DNA of 64,000 nt, taken from the NCBI RefSeq assembly GCF_900187405.1, contig NZ_LT896716.1:1426001-1490000 (forward strand), in the 5' to 3' direction. The position numbers were made by a program, and so were the translations under genes. This document shows, one piece after another, positions 17,284 through 27,805 of the stretch (the stretch's first letter is position 1; every line of letters begins with the position of its first letter). Origin of the DNA: Geobacter sp. DSM 9736. GTDB lineage: Bacteria > Desulfobacterota > Desulfuromonadia > Geobacterales > Geobacteraceae. The notes beneath the pieces were generated by a model. That model saw only the letters and a list, made by a program, of their open reading frames with translations. It did no database searches and was not told the origin of the DNA.

Positions 17284-19275
17284 CTACCCGGCGATCTCCT
17301 TGATGGTTTGCAGCTCCTTCACCACCTCGCCACTCTCCTCACGCCGCTTTTCCAGATCGTCGAATAGCCCGACAATCATCGATCCCAGAGCTTCCACAGT
17401 CTTCTGTATATCATTACCGTCCCGAACCTGCCGGCCGGTGGCATTCACCATCTCCTGAGTCATCTCCTTGATGGAATCGATAGCACGGGCGATATTCTTT
17501 GTGGAATTGGACTGTTCCTTCGAAGCATTGAAAATCTGAGAGGTCATGGTGCTGATATCCTCGATGGAACGGGTGACCAACTGAACGCTCTTCGCCTGCT
17601 CTTCCGTTGCAACATTTATCTCTTCGGTCATCTCCATGGCGTTCTGCGAACTCTCTACGATAACCTGGAGAGCTTCACCCGTTTCCTGACCGAGCTTGAC
17701 CCCTCTCCTGACGAGTTCCTTTGTAAGGGTGATGGTGTCAGCGGCATCCTTCGACTCCCCCATTATCTCTTCTATGATGCCCGTTATTTCACCTGTGGAC
17801 TGCCCGGTCTGGAGAGAGAGATTCCTGATTTCATCAGCTACGACTCCGAAGCTTTTTCCGTATTCCCCTGCCTGGGCAGCTATGATCGACGCATTGAGGG
17901 CCAGAAGATTAGTTCGCTTCGTTATATCGTTGATGACACTCACAATCCCTTCGATCCTGCTGCTGTTTTCGCTGAGACGCTTGATGCCCCTGTACGAAAG
18001 GTCGACCGAGCTCTGTATCTCGTCGAGGGCGGAAATGGTTTCCTTTACGATCGCGCTACCCCGGTCTGCCTGCTCTCGCACCCGGCGGGATATCTGGTGT
18101 GATATCACCGTGTTTTGCTCAACGTTCTTGATGGAGGCGTTTATCTCCTCCATTGCCGAAACAGACTTATCCACGTTTTCAGAAAGAGCGTCCAGGTTGC
18201 GGGCCACCTGCTCGATGGCTACGAGTATCTCTGCAACGGCGGCGCTGGTTTCGTCCACGGAAACCATGACGCTCTGGGAAGCGGAAGCGATGCTTGTGGT
18301 GTTGTCGCTCAACGAGTCTACTGCAGACTTCAGACTGAATACGTTGCGAGAGAAGAACTCACGGTTTTTGAGCAGCCCGGAAAAGGTCTTACCAAGTTCA
18401 AGAGTAAGGGTATCGATGGATTGAAGGAGGTTGATGCGGGTGATTGCGGAGGCGGCCTGATCTGCAAACAGTTTGACTGTATCGACATCCGTGTCGTTGA
18501 GCGTACGGTGGCTGAACTTGTTATCGATGCCGAAAACACCCACGGATTCACCTTTGACTACTATGGGGCACAACACGAAATTACGCGAGCGCAGCGGCTT
18601 TATGCTGTCGAAAGGGGGATGAAGGTGGAACTCGGAGGAGCATTTAGAGATATCTTCAATCAGGTATACCTTCCGCTCCTGAAAGCATTTGTATATTACA
18701 CCGCAGCGACGATCTAGCGGCAGCTGGATTCCGGTGGTGTCGAATCCTTCGTTACCCGTCGAGGTGGTGAATAGCAGGTTCTCCCGAGCGTCGTCCACCA
18801 GGAGGATGTTTACTCTCTCATATCCCAGCACCTCGCTCAGCCCCTCGGCACATAAAGCAAGCACTTCGCGGATATTTATGGATTTCTGGATCCGACTGCT
18901 GATCTGGTGGAAGTTCTTGATGTTATTGTCGAGGACCTTGTATCTGTTCTCGAAAATCTCCTTCTGTGAAGCGACCTCCTTATGGAGAGCGTCGAGCTCG
19001 GCCGCGCGCCGGTGAAGTTCGTCACTCACCTTGCCGATGCGCCGCCCGAGAAATCCCATCACAAGCGCGGTTCCGATTCCCATATAACTGTAAAGAGCGA
19101 TGTTGTATGAATCCTTGACGATGTCGCCATAAACAAGCTGGCTCAACGAAAGGGAAGTATCGCGAAAGAAAATGATACGCAGAACAGTCCAGACAACCGG
19201 AGCAGAGACACCCAGCATGAGCCCGAGCAGGGAATACAGCGTCTTCCTGTCAGTTAATTCCATGGTAGCCTGCAT
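17284..19275 (-). CDS. membrane GAF-domain methyl-accepting chemotaxis-like protein
   Basis: A 663-residue protein. Two hydrophobic helices (~12-35 and ~60-78) enclose only a short periplasmic loop, so the sensing domain is not outside. A coiled coil leads to a GAF domain (~120-290), which would sense a cytoplasmic ligand or redox state. The rest is a chemoreceptor signalling helix pair with the tip [28 protein letters not shown]. The tip deviates slightly from the usual NAAIEAARAGE, which may affect CheA/CheW contact. GGAGG precedes the ATG by 12 bases. No che genes are adjacent. Confidence 0.9.
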   Translation of the reverse strand: MQATMELTDRKTLYSLLGLMLGVSAPVVWTVLRIIFFRDTSLSLSQLVYGDIVKDSYNIALYSYMGIGTALVMGFLGRRIGKVSDELHRRAAELDALHKEVASQKEIFENRYKVLDNNIKNFHQISSRIQKSINIREVLALCAEGLSEVLGYERVNILLVDDARENLLFTTSTGNEGFDTTGIQLPLDRRCGVIYKCFQERKVYLIEDISKCSSEFHLHPPFDSIKPLRSRNFVLCPIVVKGESVGVFGIDNKFSHRTLNDTDVDTVKLFADQAASAITRINLLQSIDTLTLELGKTFSGLLKNREFFSRNVFSLKSAVDSLSDNTTSIASASQSVMVSVDETSAAVAEILVAIEQVARNLDALSENVDKSVSAMEEINASIKNVEQNTVISHQISRRVREQADRGSAIVKETISALDEIQSSVDLSYRGIKRLSENSSRIEGIVSVINDITKRTNLLALNASIIAAQAGEYGKSFGVVADEIRNLSLQTGQSTGEITGIIEEIMGESKDAADTITLTKELVRRGVKLGQETGEALQVIVESSQNAMEMTEEINVATEEQAKSVQLVTRSIEDISTMTSQIFNASKEQSNSTKNIARAIDSIKEMTQEMVNATGRQVRDGNDIQKTVEALGSMIVGLFDDLEKRREESGEVVKELQTIKEIAG

Positions 19276-19350
19276 CGTAGTTTACAACCTCCTTCGGGCC
19301 TTCCCACTCCTGACTGGAGCGGATACAGGAAAATGACTACAGGTGCGACA

Positions 19351-20436
19351 TCATCTTCCCAAAGCAATTCCCAATTCCTCGGCACAGGTAACCATTTCGC
19401 CAGAAGCATTGACCAACTTTAGCTTCCTTATGGCCCTCTCAATGGGGACGGACCTGATCTCCCGCCCCTTCAGACAAGCCATTTGTCCGAAATTACCATC
19501 CTCCAGCAATTCGACAGCCTTTATTCCGAAGCGGCTACCGAGACACCTGTCGAACGTGGAGGGGGAGCCGCCGCGCTGAAGGTGGCCGAGAACGGTTACA
19601 CGCGTATCCATATCGAGGAGTTCCCCAACCTCTTTTGCAACAAATTCTCCGATTCCACCGAGGCGTTCCACCGCATGCCTCGCATCCGGCCCGGCCTTAA
19701 CCCGGCGCCCTCCACCACGGGGAAAAGCTCCCTCTGCGGCGACGACTATGCTGAAGCGGCTCCCTCTGCGGCGTCGCTGTTCTATGGCATCGCAAATTCT
19801 CTGAAGGTCGAAAGGAATCTCGGGAATGAGAATGACATCGGCACCACCGGCAATTCCCGATTCGAGTGCTATCCAACCCGCATATCGTCCCATGACTTCC
19901 ATCACCATTACCCGATGGTGACTCTCTGCAGTGGAGTGAAGCTTGTCGAGAGCGTCGGTAGCGGTCTCCAGAGCGGTATTGTAGCCGAACGTGACATCCG
20001 TCTCGAGAAGGTCGTTATCGATCGTCTTAGGGACACCGACAATCGGAATGCCGTGGTTCATAAGCTCCAGGGCGATCTTGAGCGACCCTTCTCCACCGAT
20101 GACAACGATGGCATCGATACAACGCTTCTTGATGTTAGCCAGCACCCTCGCCGAGAGATCGACCGTCTCGATTCTTCCGTTGCGTTCGACGGCAGAAGAA
20201 AATGGATTACCTCGATTGGTAGTTCCGAGGATCGTGCCCCCTCGGGGAAGTATGCCGCGGACATCGTCAAGGGTTAAACCCCTCATTTTTTTCTGGTCGA
20301 GCAGCCCGTCGAAGCCGTCCTCTATTCCAACCACTTCCCAGCCCCTGCCGATGATCGCTCCCTTGACGACCCCCCTGATGACTGCGTTAAGTCCGGGACA
20401 GTCACCACCCCCCGTGAGTATGCCGATCCGCTTCAT
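19351..20436 (-). CDS. pfkA: 6-phosphofructokinase
   Basis: A 361-residue glycolytic enzyme. Signatures are GILTGGGDCPGLNAVIRG, GGEGS (114-118), PKTIDND, MGRYAGW and GHLQRGG. Gly in GGEGS points to ATP as the phosphoryl donor, whereas pyrophosphate enzymes have Asp there; the Lys of PKTIDND (residue 137) is shared with the pyrophosphate-using branch. This Gly/Lys mix is known in the mixed-substrate clade of PFKs. It lies 75 bases upstream of the MCP-like gene on the same strand. Confidence 0.93.
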   Translation of the reverse strand: MKRIGILTGGGDCPGLNAVIRGVVKGAIIGRGWEVVGIEDGFDGLLDQKKMRGLTLDDVRGILPRGGTILGTTNRGNPFSSAVERNGRIETVDLSARVLANIKKRCIDAIVVIGGEGSLKIALELMNHGIPIVGVPKTIDNDLLETDVTFGYNTALETATDALDKLHSTAESHHRVMVMEVMGRYAGWIALESGIAGGADVILIPEIPFDLQRICDAIEQRRRRGSRFSIVVAAEGAFPRGGGRRVKAGPDARHAVERLGGIGEFVAKEVGELLDMDTRVTVLGHLQRGGSPSTFDRCLGSRFGIKAVELLEDGNFGQMACLKGREIRSVPIERAIRKLKLVNASGEMVTCAEELGIALGR

Positions 20437-20506
20437 GTCTTCCTCCTCGTGCTACCTATCGGCAGTTTGGTAATTGGAATGAAGTGGCGGGAAACAGCGG
20501 AAGCTG

Positions 20507-21004
20507 TTATGGTAGATTCCCGGCGGGTTTCGGGAACCTGCGGATCAGTGTATCGTAGGTTGTAAGGAGATTCTCCGGCATGACACGCACATCTGACAGA
20601 ACTGACATATAGTTCGTATCGCCGCTCCATCGGGGGACGATATGCATGTGGAGGTGTTCATCCACACCGGCTCCGGCAGCTTTCCCCAGATTCATGCCTA
20701 TGTTGTATCCATCGGGAGATGCAACCTCATGTAGTACATTGCGTGCAAGCGTTAGGGTTTCGAACAGGTCGAGCATCTCGTATTCTGCAAGATCGTTCAG
20801 GTCGGCGGTGTGTCTGTACGGGACGATGAGGAGGTGGCCGTTGGTGTACGGATATCGGTTGAGCATTATGAACGAATGCTTACTGCGGTAAAGGATCAGC
20901 CTCTCCCGGTCCCCGGTGGACGAGTCGATACCGCAGAAGATGCAGCCGGAAGGCTTTTCATTGAGGATGTATTCCATACGCCACGGAGCCCAGAGCCTTT
21001 CCAT
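20507..21004 (-). CDS. HIT-family nucleotide hydrolase or phosphorylase
   Basis: A 165-residue protein with the histidine triad HLHMHIVPRW near residue 110 and the Zn-type motif CIFC near residue 22 (start MERLWAPWRMEYI). This resembles the Ap4A phosphorylase-like branch of HIT proteins, which act on dinucleoside polyphosphates or AMP derivatives. I start at the ATG at 21004 because GAGGAGGAA lies immediately upstream. It precedes pfkA by about 70 bases on the same strand. Confidence 0.88.
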   Translation of the reverse strand: MERLWAPWRMEYILNEKPSGCIFCGIDSSTGDRERLILYRSKHSFIMLNRYPYTNGHLLIVPYRHTADLNDLAEYEMLDLFETLTLARNVLHEVASPDGYNIGMNLGKAAGAGVDEHLHMHIVPRWSGDTNYMSVLSDVRVMPENLLTTYDTLIRRFPKPAGNLP

Positions 21005-21132
21005 GCTTCCTCCTCTCCCAACATCAGATTTCAAACGGGGAGAAATTATCGTTCAAACAGGCACTTTTGACAACGATAAAAACCGCGGCATTTTTTGTAA
21101 AATCTTTTTTTATTTTACTCGGAATAAAATTC

Positions 21133-21161
21133 TTGACAGGACAAAACAAAGGGAATAATGT
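21133..21161 (+). promoter_or_regulatory. sigma-70 promoter of the malic enzyme gene
   Basis: TTGACA (21133-21138) and TAATGT (21156-21161) are separated by exactly 17 bases, close to consensus. The start would be near 21168, about 90 bases before the ATG. No other plus-strand gene lies nearby. Confidence 0.75.
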
Positions 21162-21257
21162 CTGTCAAATTCGAGACTTTGCTTAATTGGATTGCGCGAG
21201 ACATTTGTTTGAGTGGAATAAATTTTACCAAAACTAAAGAACCAGAAGGAGGAGGAA

Positions 21258-23513
21258 ATGAGTAAAAAGCAGGAAGCCTTGGATTACCATTCCAGTGGGC
21301 GTAAAGGAAAGATTGAGGTCATATCCTCCAAGCCGTGCTCGACCTCCCGCGATCTTTCGCTCGCCTACTCGCCAGGCGTCGCCGAGCCGTGCCTTGAAAT
21401 AGAGAAGAACCCGGAAGATGCGTACAAATATACCGCCAAGGGCAACCTCGTAGCCGTCATTTCAAACGGGACCGCCGTCCTTGGCCTTGGTAACATCGGC
21501 GCTCTCGCAGGAAAACCGGTGATGGAAGGAAAGGGAATACTCTTCAAGAGGTTTGCGGATATTGATGTCTTCGATATAGAAATCAACAGCGAAGACCCCG
21601 ATGAAGTCATACGTACATGCCAGCTCCTCGAACCCACCTTCGGCGGCATCAACCTGGAAGACATCAAAGCTCCCGAGTGCTTTTACATCGAGGAGGAGCT
21701 GAAGAAAACGATGAACATCCCTGTCTTCCACGATGACCAGCACGGCACCGCCATCATATCCGCAGCCGGACTGATCAATGCGCTGGAGCTGATCGGCAAG
21801 AAAATGGAGGAGATCCGGCTGGTCGTCAACGGCGCCGGTGCCTCCGCCATCGCGTGCGCCAACCTTGCCATATCTCTCGGATTGAAGAAGGAAAACCTCA
21901 TAATGTGCGACACCAAGGGGGTCATCTACAAGGGGCGCACAGACGGTATGAACAAGTACAAAGAACGGTTCGCGGTCGACACCCCGCTGCGAACCCTGGA
22001 AGAGGCTGCGGAAGGCGCCGACGTGCTGTTCGGGCTCTCGTCAAAGGGTGCCTTCACCCCCGACATGGTCCGCAAAATGGCCGCCAATCCCATCATCTTC
22101 GCCATGGCTAACCCGGATCCGGAGATCACTCCGGAAGAAGCGCGTGCGGTACGTGGCGACGTCCTTGTCGCCACCGGCCGTTCCGACTACCCGAACCAGG
22201 TGAACAATGTCCTCGGCTTCCCCTTCATCTTCCGGGGCGCACTTGATGTACGTGCGACAACCATCAATGAGGATATGAAAAAGGCAGCCGTCTTCGCCCT
22301 TGCCGACCTGGCGCGAGAGGAATGCCCCGACTCCGTCTGCCGGGCATATGGAAATAAGAAATTCACTTTCGGCCCAGAATACATCATACCCAAGCCCTTC
22401 GATCCCCGGGCGCTTCTGAGGGTTGCCCCGGCAGTAGCCAAGGCCGCCATGGACTCCGGGGTTGCCCGCCAACCGATACAGGACCTGGCGAAATACGTAG
22501 AGCAACTCGAATCGCTCCAGGGAATGGCGAAAGAAACCCTCAGAATGATCATCAACAAGGCGAAGAGCGACCCGAAACGCATCGTCTTCGTCGAAGGTGA
22601 CAACGAGAAGATACTGCGCGCAGCTCATATCCTGGTGGAAGAGGGAATCGCACATCCGATACTCGTCGGGAACGAGGAGAAGATACGGAGCGTCATCGCT
22701 GAACTTGGCCTTGATCTGAACGGCAACGTCCAGGTCATCAATCCCGCCACCTTCGAACGGGCGGAAGAGTACGCACAGGAGCTCTTCCAGCTGCGGCAAC
22801 GGAAGGGAATGACGCTGTCCGAAGCGCGGCGGCTGGTGACGCGGAAATCCCGCACCCATTTCGGCTGTATGATGGTCCGCATGGGAGACGCTGACACCCT
22901 TCTGTCGGGCATCGACACCCACTACCCAGAAACGATACGTCCCGCCCTGGAAGTTATAGGGAAGCAGGAGGGGCTTTCCAGCGTCCACGGCCTGTACCTC
23001 ATGGTATCGAAGAAAGGAATTTTCCTGCTTGCGGATACCACAGTCTGCATCGAACCCACACCGGAAGAGTTGGCCGAGACCGCCATTCTCGCCGCGGAAA
23101 AAGCGAGAATGCTGGATATAGAACCGAAGATCGCCATGCTCTCCTTCTCGAACTTCGGTTCGGTGCAGCATCCCCAGACGCTCAAAGTGAAGCGTGCCGT
23201 GGAGATCGTCAAGGAACGCGCTCCGGGACTCATTGTAGATGGCGAAATGCAGGCCGACACCGCAGTGATAACAGAGATGCTCGAGAAGAGCTTTCCCTTT
23301 GCGGCTCTCAAAGCACAGGCCAACACCCTCATCTTCCCCGACCTAAACTCCGGGAATATCTGCTACAAGCTCCTTCATCATATAGGGGGAGCTGAAACTG
23401 TAGGCCCGATCCTGATGGGAATGAAAAAACCTGTGCACGTGCTGCAGCGTGGAGACGATGTATCGGATATCGTAAACATGGCTGCCATTGCGGTGGTCGA
23501 CGCACAAGGATAA
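21258..23513 (+). CDS. maeB: NADP-type malic enzyme with C-terminal phosphate acetyltransferase-like domain
   Basis: A 751-residue two-domain protein. Residues 1-430 are malic enzyme, converting malate to pyruvate and CO2: [23 protein letters not shown], the dinucleotide fold [13 protein letters not shown], and ANPDPEITP. Residues ~430-751 resemble phosphotransacetylase ([36 protein letters not shown]); in MaeB enzymes this part usually regulates in response to acetyl-CoA rather than catalysing. AGGAGGAGG lies just before the ATG. In an acetate-oxidising metabolism it would link the TCA cycle to pyruvate and NADPH (inference). Confidence 0.94.
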   Translation: MSKKQEALDYHSSGRKGKIEVISSKPCSTSRDLSLAYSPGVAEPCLEIEKNPEDAYKYTAKGNLVAVISNGTAVLGLGNIGALAGKPVMEGKGILFKRFADIDVFDIEINSEDPDEVIRTCQLLEPTFGGINLEDIKAPECFYIEEELKKTMNIPVFHDDQHGTAIISAAGLINALELIGKKMEEIRLVVNGAGASAIACANLAISLGLKKENLIMCDTKGVIYKGRTDGMNKYKERFAVDTPLRTLEEAAEGADVLFGLSSKGAFTPDMVRKMAANPIIFAMANPDPEITPEEARAVRGDVLVATGRSDYPNQVNNVLGFPFIFRGALDVRATTINEDMKKAAVFALADLAREECPDSVCRAYGNKKFTFGPEYIIPKPFDPRALLRVAPAVAKAAMDSGVARQPIQDLAKYVEQLESLQGMAKETLRMIINKAKSDPKRIVFVEGDNEKILRAAHILVEEGIAHPILVGNEEKIRSVIAELGLDLNGNVQVINPATFERAEEYAQELFQLRQRKGMTLSEARRLVTRKSRTHFGCMMVRMGDADTLLSGIDTHYPETIRPALEVIGKQEGLSSVHGLYLMVSKKGIFLLADTTVCIEPTPEELAETAILAAEKARMLDIEPKIAMLSFSNFGSVQHPQTLKVKRAVEIVKERAPGLIVDGEMQADTAVITEMLEKSFPFAALKAQANTLIFPDLNSGNICYKLLHHIGGAETVGPILMGMKKPVHVLQRGDDVSDIVNMAAIAVVDAQG

Positions 23514-23536
23514 GCAACACGAAATATGCGAACCCG

Positions 23537-23564
23537 GGAGGCGCCGTCAGGCGCCTCCTTTTTT
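23537..23564 (+). terminator. terminator of maeB
   Basis: GGAGGCGCC / GGCGCCTCC form a nine-pair stem with loop GTCA, followed by six T, 24 bases after the maeB stop. Confidence 0.93.
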
Positions 23565-23641
23565 AGTTGGGTGGCCTTTTTCTTGCTAATGAAAGGTGAG
23601 ACCGCTGCCGGATAGGCAGCATTAAGTTAAAAGGAAGACTG

Positions 23642-24346
23642 ATGAATCGAGAGCAGACGTCCCAATTCCCCCTGTTCGCAAACGGAGGGGGCAATGAGCG
23701 TTTCAGCCGTATGGTGGTGTTTTCGCTGCTGGTGCACGTGTTTTTCTCTTTTGCATTTCTCATGATGCAGAGAGGATCGGGGGGAGCCCCGGTGGTGCAA
23801 TACTTGGACTTGAAGATGATGGAACCGGTCGCGGCCCCTGCCGAACAGGCAGCGCCCGCCGTACCTGCAGAAAAAACGCCTGCTCCCGCTGAGATCCAGG
23901 AAGAGCAACCTGCCCCGCCGGCTGAAACAGCCGCGGAAGCCGCCCCCCCCCGTCAGCAGGGGTTTCAGCAGGCGTCCCTCCAGTTCGGCATCGCCAATGG
24001 TCATTTCGGCAGCATTTCCGATGGCAGGACGCTGCGCGATGACATGCGGGAGTACTATCTCTCGATGCTGGCACAGTTCAACGAAAGCTGGTGGGAACAA
24101 AAAGGGAAGGAAACTGTTGTACAGCGCGGCGCAGTAATGATGGTGACCGTATCACGAGATGGTGCCATCGTCGACATGAAGCTGCTGCAAGGCTCCGGAA
24201 ATGTGGCTGAGGACCGCCTCATGGTGCAGGCGCTGCAGGCGGCAGGACCGCTTGCCCCGCTGCCGGACAGCTACGAAGGGGACTTCTTCACGGCACCGCT
24301 CCGTTTCGTTCCGCCATTGAACCTGATGGCACCCTTCTCAGGCTAG
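23642..24346 (+). CDS. TonB C-terminal domain protein
   Basis: A 234-residue inner-membrane protein. One hydrophobic segment at ~23-42 anchors it; residues ~60-105 are a Pro/Ala/Glu-rich linker typical of TonB-like proteins that span the periplasm. The C-terminal ~100 residues form a TonB_C-type fold (RGAVMMVTVSRDGAIVDMKLLQGSGN). No ExbB, ExbD or outer-membrane receptor lies next to it. It may energise a receptor elsewhere or act in envelope or TolA-like work. AAGGA precedes the ATG. Confidence 0.8.
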   Translation: MNREQTSQFPLFANGGGNERFSRMVVFSLLVHVFFSFAFLMMQRGSGGAPVVQYLDLKMMEPVAAPAEQAAPAVPAEKTPAPAEIQEEQPAPPAETAAEAAPPRQQGFQQASLQFGIANGHFGSISDGRTLRDDMREYYLSMLAQFNESWWEQKGKETVVQRGAVMMVTVSRDGAIVDMKLLQGSGNVAEDRLMVQALQAAGPLAPLPDSYEGDFFTAPLRFVPPLNLMAPFSG

Positions 24347-24388
24347 GTCTGCGTCTTTAAACACTAAAACGGGTTTCCCCCCCCCTCT

Positions 24389-26260
24389 CTACCGAACGTG
24401 CAGATCTCGAAAGTCGGGAGAGAGGGAAGCTGCCTGTTTCAGTAGGAGTTCCGCTTCCTCCGAACGGCCAGCGGCTGCGCAGAGCCTAGAGAGCTCGTAT
24501 GAAGCTCCGGCTGCCTCCTCCTGGGTTGCCCCTTCTCTGGAGAGGGCCGCACGCAAAACCTCCTCCGCTTTCTGTGCCTCACCCTTCTCACGGTAACAGA
24601 TGCCTTCAAGAACAAGACACACGCCTTTCTTGAGTGGGTCTCCAGCCGCCATCCTGAACTCCGCGATCGCTTCGTCGAAAAGCCTCATTTCCTTGTAAGC
24701 CAATCCGAGGTCGTAGTGCGCCTGAGCATCGTCCCCTCCCCGCTCTTCCCCGCTTGTCGCGCCTGGGGAAAGCTGCAAATCACCTGAAAAGCCTTCCCCT
24801 GGGGACCCGCCTGCGAACCCTCCACCAAAGAGATTATCTACTGCATCGGAGAATTCAATGAAAGTAGGCAGGTCAGCATCTCCGGAAACAGGGCCGCTTC
24901 CATGAACCGACTCTTCATGCATCATCCCCCAGTCTTCGCCGAAATCGACCTCGACCTCAACAGCATCTGAAGGGGGATTAGAAGATTCCGCTCTTCCCGT
25001 ACAGCTGTCACTTCCACCAACCTGATCGTGAAATGCCGGCGTAATGACACCCGGGCCGCCTCCCTGAGCTACTTCATCGATGAGAGAGAGGTCAAGCTCC
25101 TCTTCCCACTCATCCTCCGGCTCCTTGGCAACGTACGGTTCTCCGGGGTCTGCGGCAGAAGATACAGGAGACCCATTTTCCGCAAGGGCATCAGGTCCCT
25201 TCAGCAGCTGAAGTCTCCGTACTGCTTCTTGGAGCTTAGCCGTATCCCCCCCTGCCTCGTACAACTCCGACACGGATTGAAGAATTCTTGCCTGGTACTC
25301 CGGATACCTTTCGGACAGGGCAATATATAGGCGCTCGGGCACATCGAACTCGGAGATCCGTATGAAGTCGGGTACGAAAATATCCAACTGGGACAGGGCC
25401 TCTTCCCCCCCTCCGTCTTCAAGCATCAGCTCAATCAGGGCTTGACGCGGATAGGGATCGGTGATGAACTGGGCGGACATCTTGCGGAAGAGGCTCTTCA
25501 GACCAGCGCGATCTGCTGTGCTGCGGTAGGCATCTGCCAGCAGACGCCATGGCTTCGGATCATCCGGGGCAGTCGCCACCAGATCCCTGAGCTGCGGCAG
25601 AACCCCTGCGGCATCGCCCTGATCAATCCTTACAGAAAGCATGTTCAGCAGGTAATCATTCCGGTCCGGGAAGAGCTTCTGAATTCGGGCACAGGCTCTG
25701 TCATAGGCAGGCATCTCACCTCGCCTTAGAAGCAACATCGCATGGGCAGTGAAGTCGCCGTAAGCCTCCTCAGTGAGTCCTGAATCGTACCGTGTTTCAG
25801 CCAGCAGCAGCCGTGTATCAGGATTATCGGAGTCGATCTGAATCATCTTCTCCAGGACAGCCACGGAGCCTTCGAGATCCCCGGCTTCCCGATAACGGAG
25901 AAGAACGACTCCATACTCGCTAAGGGCATTTCCGGTAAAACCATATTCACGGTTCAGCTCTGCAAGTTTGAAAGCGGTGCGGATATCGGCCGGATCGAGC
26001 TTCTGGATTTGCTTGTAGACCGCTATAGCCTTCAAGTGGTAGCCGTTGTCGGCGTAGAAAGTCCCTATCGCTTCGTATGCAGCGATTGCCTCTTTGTGGC
26101 GGCCCACACGGACCAAGAGCTCCGCAAGCTTCTGGCGGGCCTTGATATCAGCAGGATCAAGACCTACGACCTGTTCGTACTCCCTGATCGCGCGATCCAA
26201 CTGCCCTTTGGCGATCAATTTTCCGGCACTCTCGATCAATTTATCTTTGCGTGTGCTCAC
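24389..26260 (-). CDS. large tetratricopeptide-repeat protein
   Basis: A 623-residue protein with TPR helices in residues ~1-330 (for example YEQVVGLDPADIKARQKLAELL) and again at the C-terminus (~530-615). Between them is an acidic, low-complexity stretch (~370-520) with little predicted structure. It has no signal peptide, so it is probably cytoplasmic and a scaffold for protein contacts. The start is a GTG at 26260 preceded by GGGGAG. It converges on the TonB-like gene with 42 bases between the stops. Partner unknown. Confidence 0.8.
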   Translation of the reverse strand: MSTRKDKLIESAGKLIAKGQLDRAIREYEQVVGLDPADIKARQKLAELLVRVGRHKEAIAAYEAIGTFYADNGYHLKAIAVYKQIQKLDPADIRTAFKLAELNREYGFTGNALSEYGVVLLRYREAGDLEGSVAVLEKMIQIDSDNPDTRLLLAETRYDSGLTEEAYGDFTAHAMLLLRRGEMPAYDRACARIQKLFPDRNDYLLNMLSVRIDQGDAAGVLPQLRDLVATAPDDPKPWRLLADAYRSTADRAGLKSLFRKMSAQFITDPYPRQALIELMLEDGGGEEALSQLDIFVPDFIRISEFDVPERLYIALSERYPEYQARILQSVSELYEAGGDTAKLQEAVRRLQLLKGPDALAENGSPVSSAADPGEPYVAKEPEDEWEEELDLSLIDEVAQGGGPGVITPAFHDQVGGSDSCTGRAESSNPPSDAVEVEVDFGEDWGMMHEESVHGSGPVSGDADLPTFIEFSDAVDNLFGGGFAGGSPGEGFSGDLQLSPGATSGEERGGDDAQAHYDLGLAYKEMRLFDEAIAEFRMAAGDPLKKGVCLVLEGICYREKGEAQKAEEVLRAALSREGATQEEAAGASYELSRLCAAAGRSEEAELLLKQAASLSPDFRDLHVR

Positions 26261-26415
26261 CGGGCTCCCCTACCGAAATCTGAAGGGGAAGGTACTGTAA
26301 ACACATAGTCCTGTCAAGGTGGAAGGGGTGATGATCGAAAGCCAGCAAAACCGGAAAACTGTTGAGAATTGCTCCACAACCCCCTATAGTAGCCGGCACC
26401 AACAATGGAGGGGAC

Positions 26416-27210
26416 ATGATCTATTGGATGGCCTATCTGCTAGTCGGATCGTGCGCAGGGATTCTTGCCGGACTTCTGGGGGTCGGAGGAGGAATCATCA
26501 TAGTACCTATGCTGACCTTTCTCTTCAGCATGGAGAACATGCCTGCGGAACATATCGCTCATCTTTCTCTCGGTACGTCCCTCGCCAGCATCGTCTTTAC
26601 CTCGATATCCAGTTTCCGCACCCACCATGCACATGGGGCAGTGAAGTGGCAGATCGTAAGGAGGATTTCTCCCGGCATCGTCGCCGGCACCCTTTTCGGC
26701 TCCTGGGTTGCCGCCCGTCTCACCACCGGATTCCTCAAGGGATTCTTTGTCCTGTTTATCTACGTCGTGGCCGTTCAAATGCTCCTAAACGTCAAACCCG
26801 CTCCTCACCGTGAACTTCCGGGAGTGCCAGGGATGTCGTTTTCGGGTAGCATCATAGGCTGCATTTCGAGCCTCGTCGGTATTGGCGGTGGGAGCATGTC
26901 CGTGCCCTTCATGCTCTGGTGCAATACGCCTCTGCACATCGCCATCGGCACATCTGCAGCCATAGGGCTCCCAATCGCCGCAGCCGGAGCCATCGGTTAT
27001 ATCGCCAACGGTCTCGCTGCTTCCAATCTACCCTCGATGAGTGCAGGCTTTGTTTATATTCCAGCATTGATAGGTATTTCCGGTGCTAGCATCTGCACCG
27101 CCCCCATAGGAGCAAGGCTCGCCCACAGGCTGCCGGTGCTTCACCTTAAAAGGATCTTCGCGATCATGCTTATCGGGATCGGAACGAAGATGCTGCTCTC
27201 TCTCGGTTGA
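26416..27210 (+). CDS. TauE/SafE-type anion exporter (TSUP family)
   Basis: A 264-residue integral membrane protein with about eight hydrophobic helices in two homologous halves, each opening with a glycine-rich motif (GLLGVGGGIIIVPML and SLVGIGGGSMSVPFML). The family moves sulfite, sulfonates or other sulfur compounds. The ATG at 26416 sits four bases after GGAGGGG. There is no sulfur gene next to it, so the substrate is open. Confidence 0.88.
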   Translation: MIYWMAYLLVGSCAGILAGLLGVGGGIIIVPMLTFLFSMENMPAEHIAHLSLGTSLASIVFTSISSFRTHHAHGAVKWQIVRRISPGIVAGTLFGSWVAARLTTGFLKGFFVLFIYVVAVQMLLNVKPAPHRELPGVPGMSFSGSIIGCISSLVGIGGGSMSVPFMLWCNTPLHIAIGTSAAIGLPIAAAGAIGYIANGLAASNLPSMSAGFVYIPALIGISGASICTAPIGARLAHRLPVLHLKRIFAIMLIGIGTKMLLSLG

Positions 27211-27805
27211 GACCATCGGCGTTGCGAGGTGGAATGGTTCGGGGGTTGCCATATCGGCTCCTGGTCGACTGAGCCTCAATGACGAAGCAGTCAATTACCG
27301 GTCAAATCTCCGGCATTTTCAGCCCTTGTCAACTTTTTGGAGCACTGTATAAATATTAGGCATACTGCAGAAATTACGATTGCGACAACAGTATTACGCA
27401 TAATCAACAGAGTTATGAAAAAGTTTTCCACAGGTCTTGTGGAAAAACAAAATCCTGCGCATAAAAACTCTATATTTCACAATAATTACGCAAGCATGCA
27501 ACAAATTGCATACAATCAGCCACGTGGATAAACAGTTGACAGAACTGCAGAATTCGTGGTCGAGCAAGATGTCTGCCTACAAAAACTGCGGAATCAGAAG
27601 TAGCGCCAACGCTTTCAATTCAAAAAACAGAGGTACCCAAGTTTAAGAGATGGAGGGATATTTCGTTTGACAGGATTTAGTCAGATGCGAGTCGCTTGAA
27701 GCTTTCCCAGCAATGCAGCCAAGAGGTTACTCTGTTGATCAGGCAGAGAGAGGCAGTATTCCTGCCTCTCCCCGCTTGGTCATATTGTGGAATTTTCGGT
27801 GGGGG
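27211..27805. other. AT-rich intergenic region with DnaA-box-like sites
   Basis: About 595 bases without a credible gene. It is AT-rich at 27330-27560. It contains TTTTCCACA (27424-27432), its exact inverse TGTGGAAAA (27438-27446) five bases away, and CGTGGATAA (27523-27531), one base off the inverse of the DnaA box TTATCCACA. Nearer the end, GAGAGGCAG / CTGCCTCTC (about 27749-27771) form a hairpin without a T-run between this region and the lipoprotein gene. Confidence 0.5.

Noticed and set aside
27337-27646. Short open frames in the AT-rich gap after the TauE-type gene
   Set aside because: No ribosome sites and no similarity to known families; open only because the sequence is AT-rich in the window of stops.
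27211-27805. Chromosomal origin of replication
   Set aside because: Only two perfect DnaA-type boxes and no dnaA, dnaN or gyr genes nearby; kept only as a finding to check.
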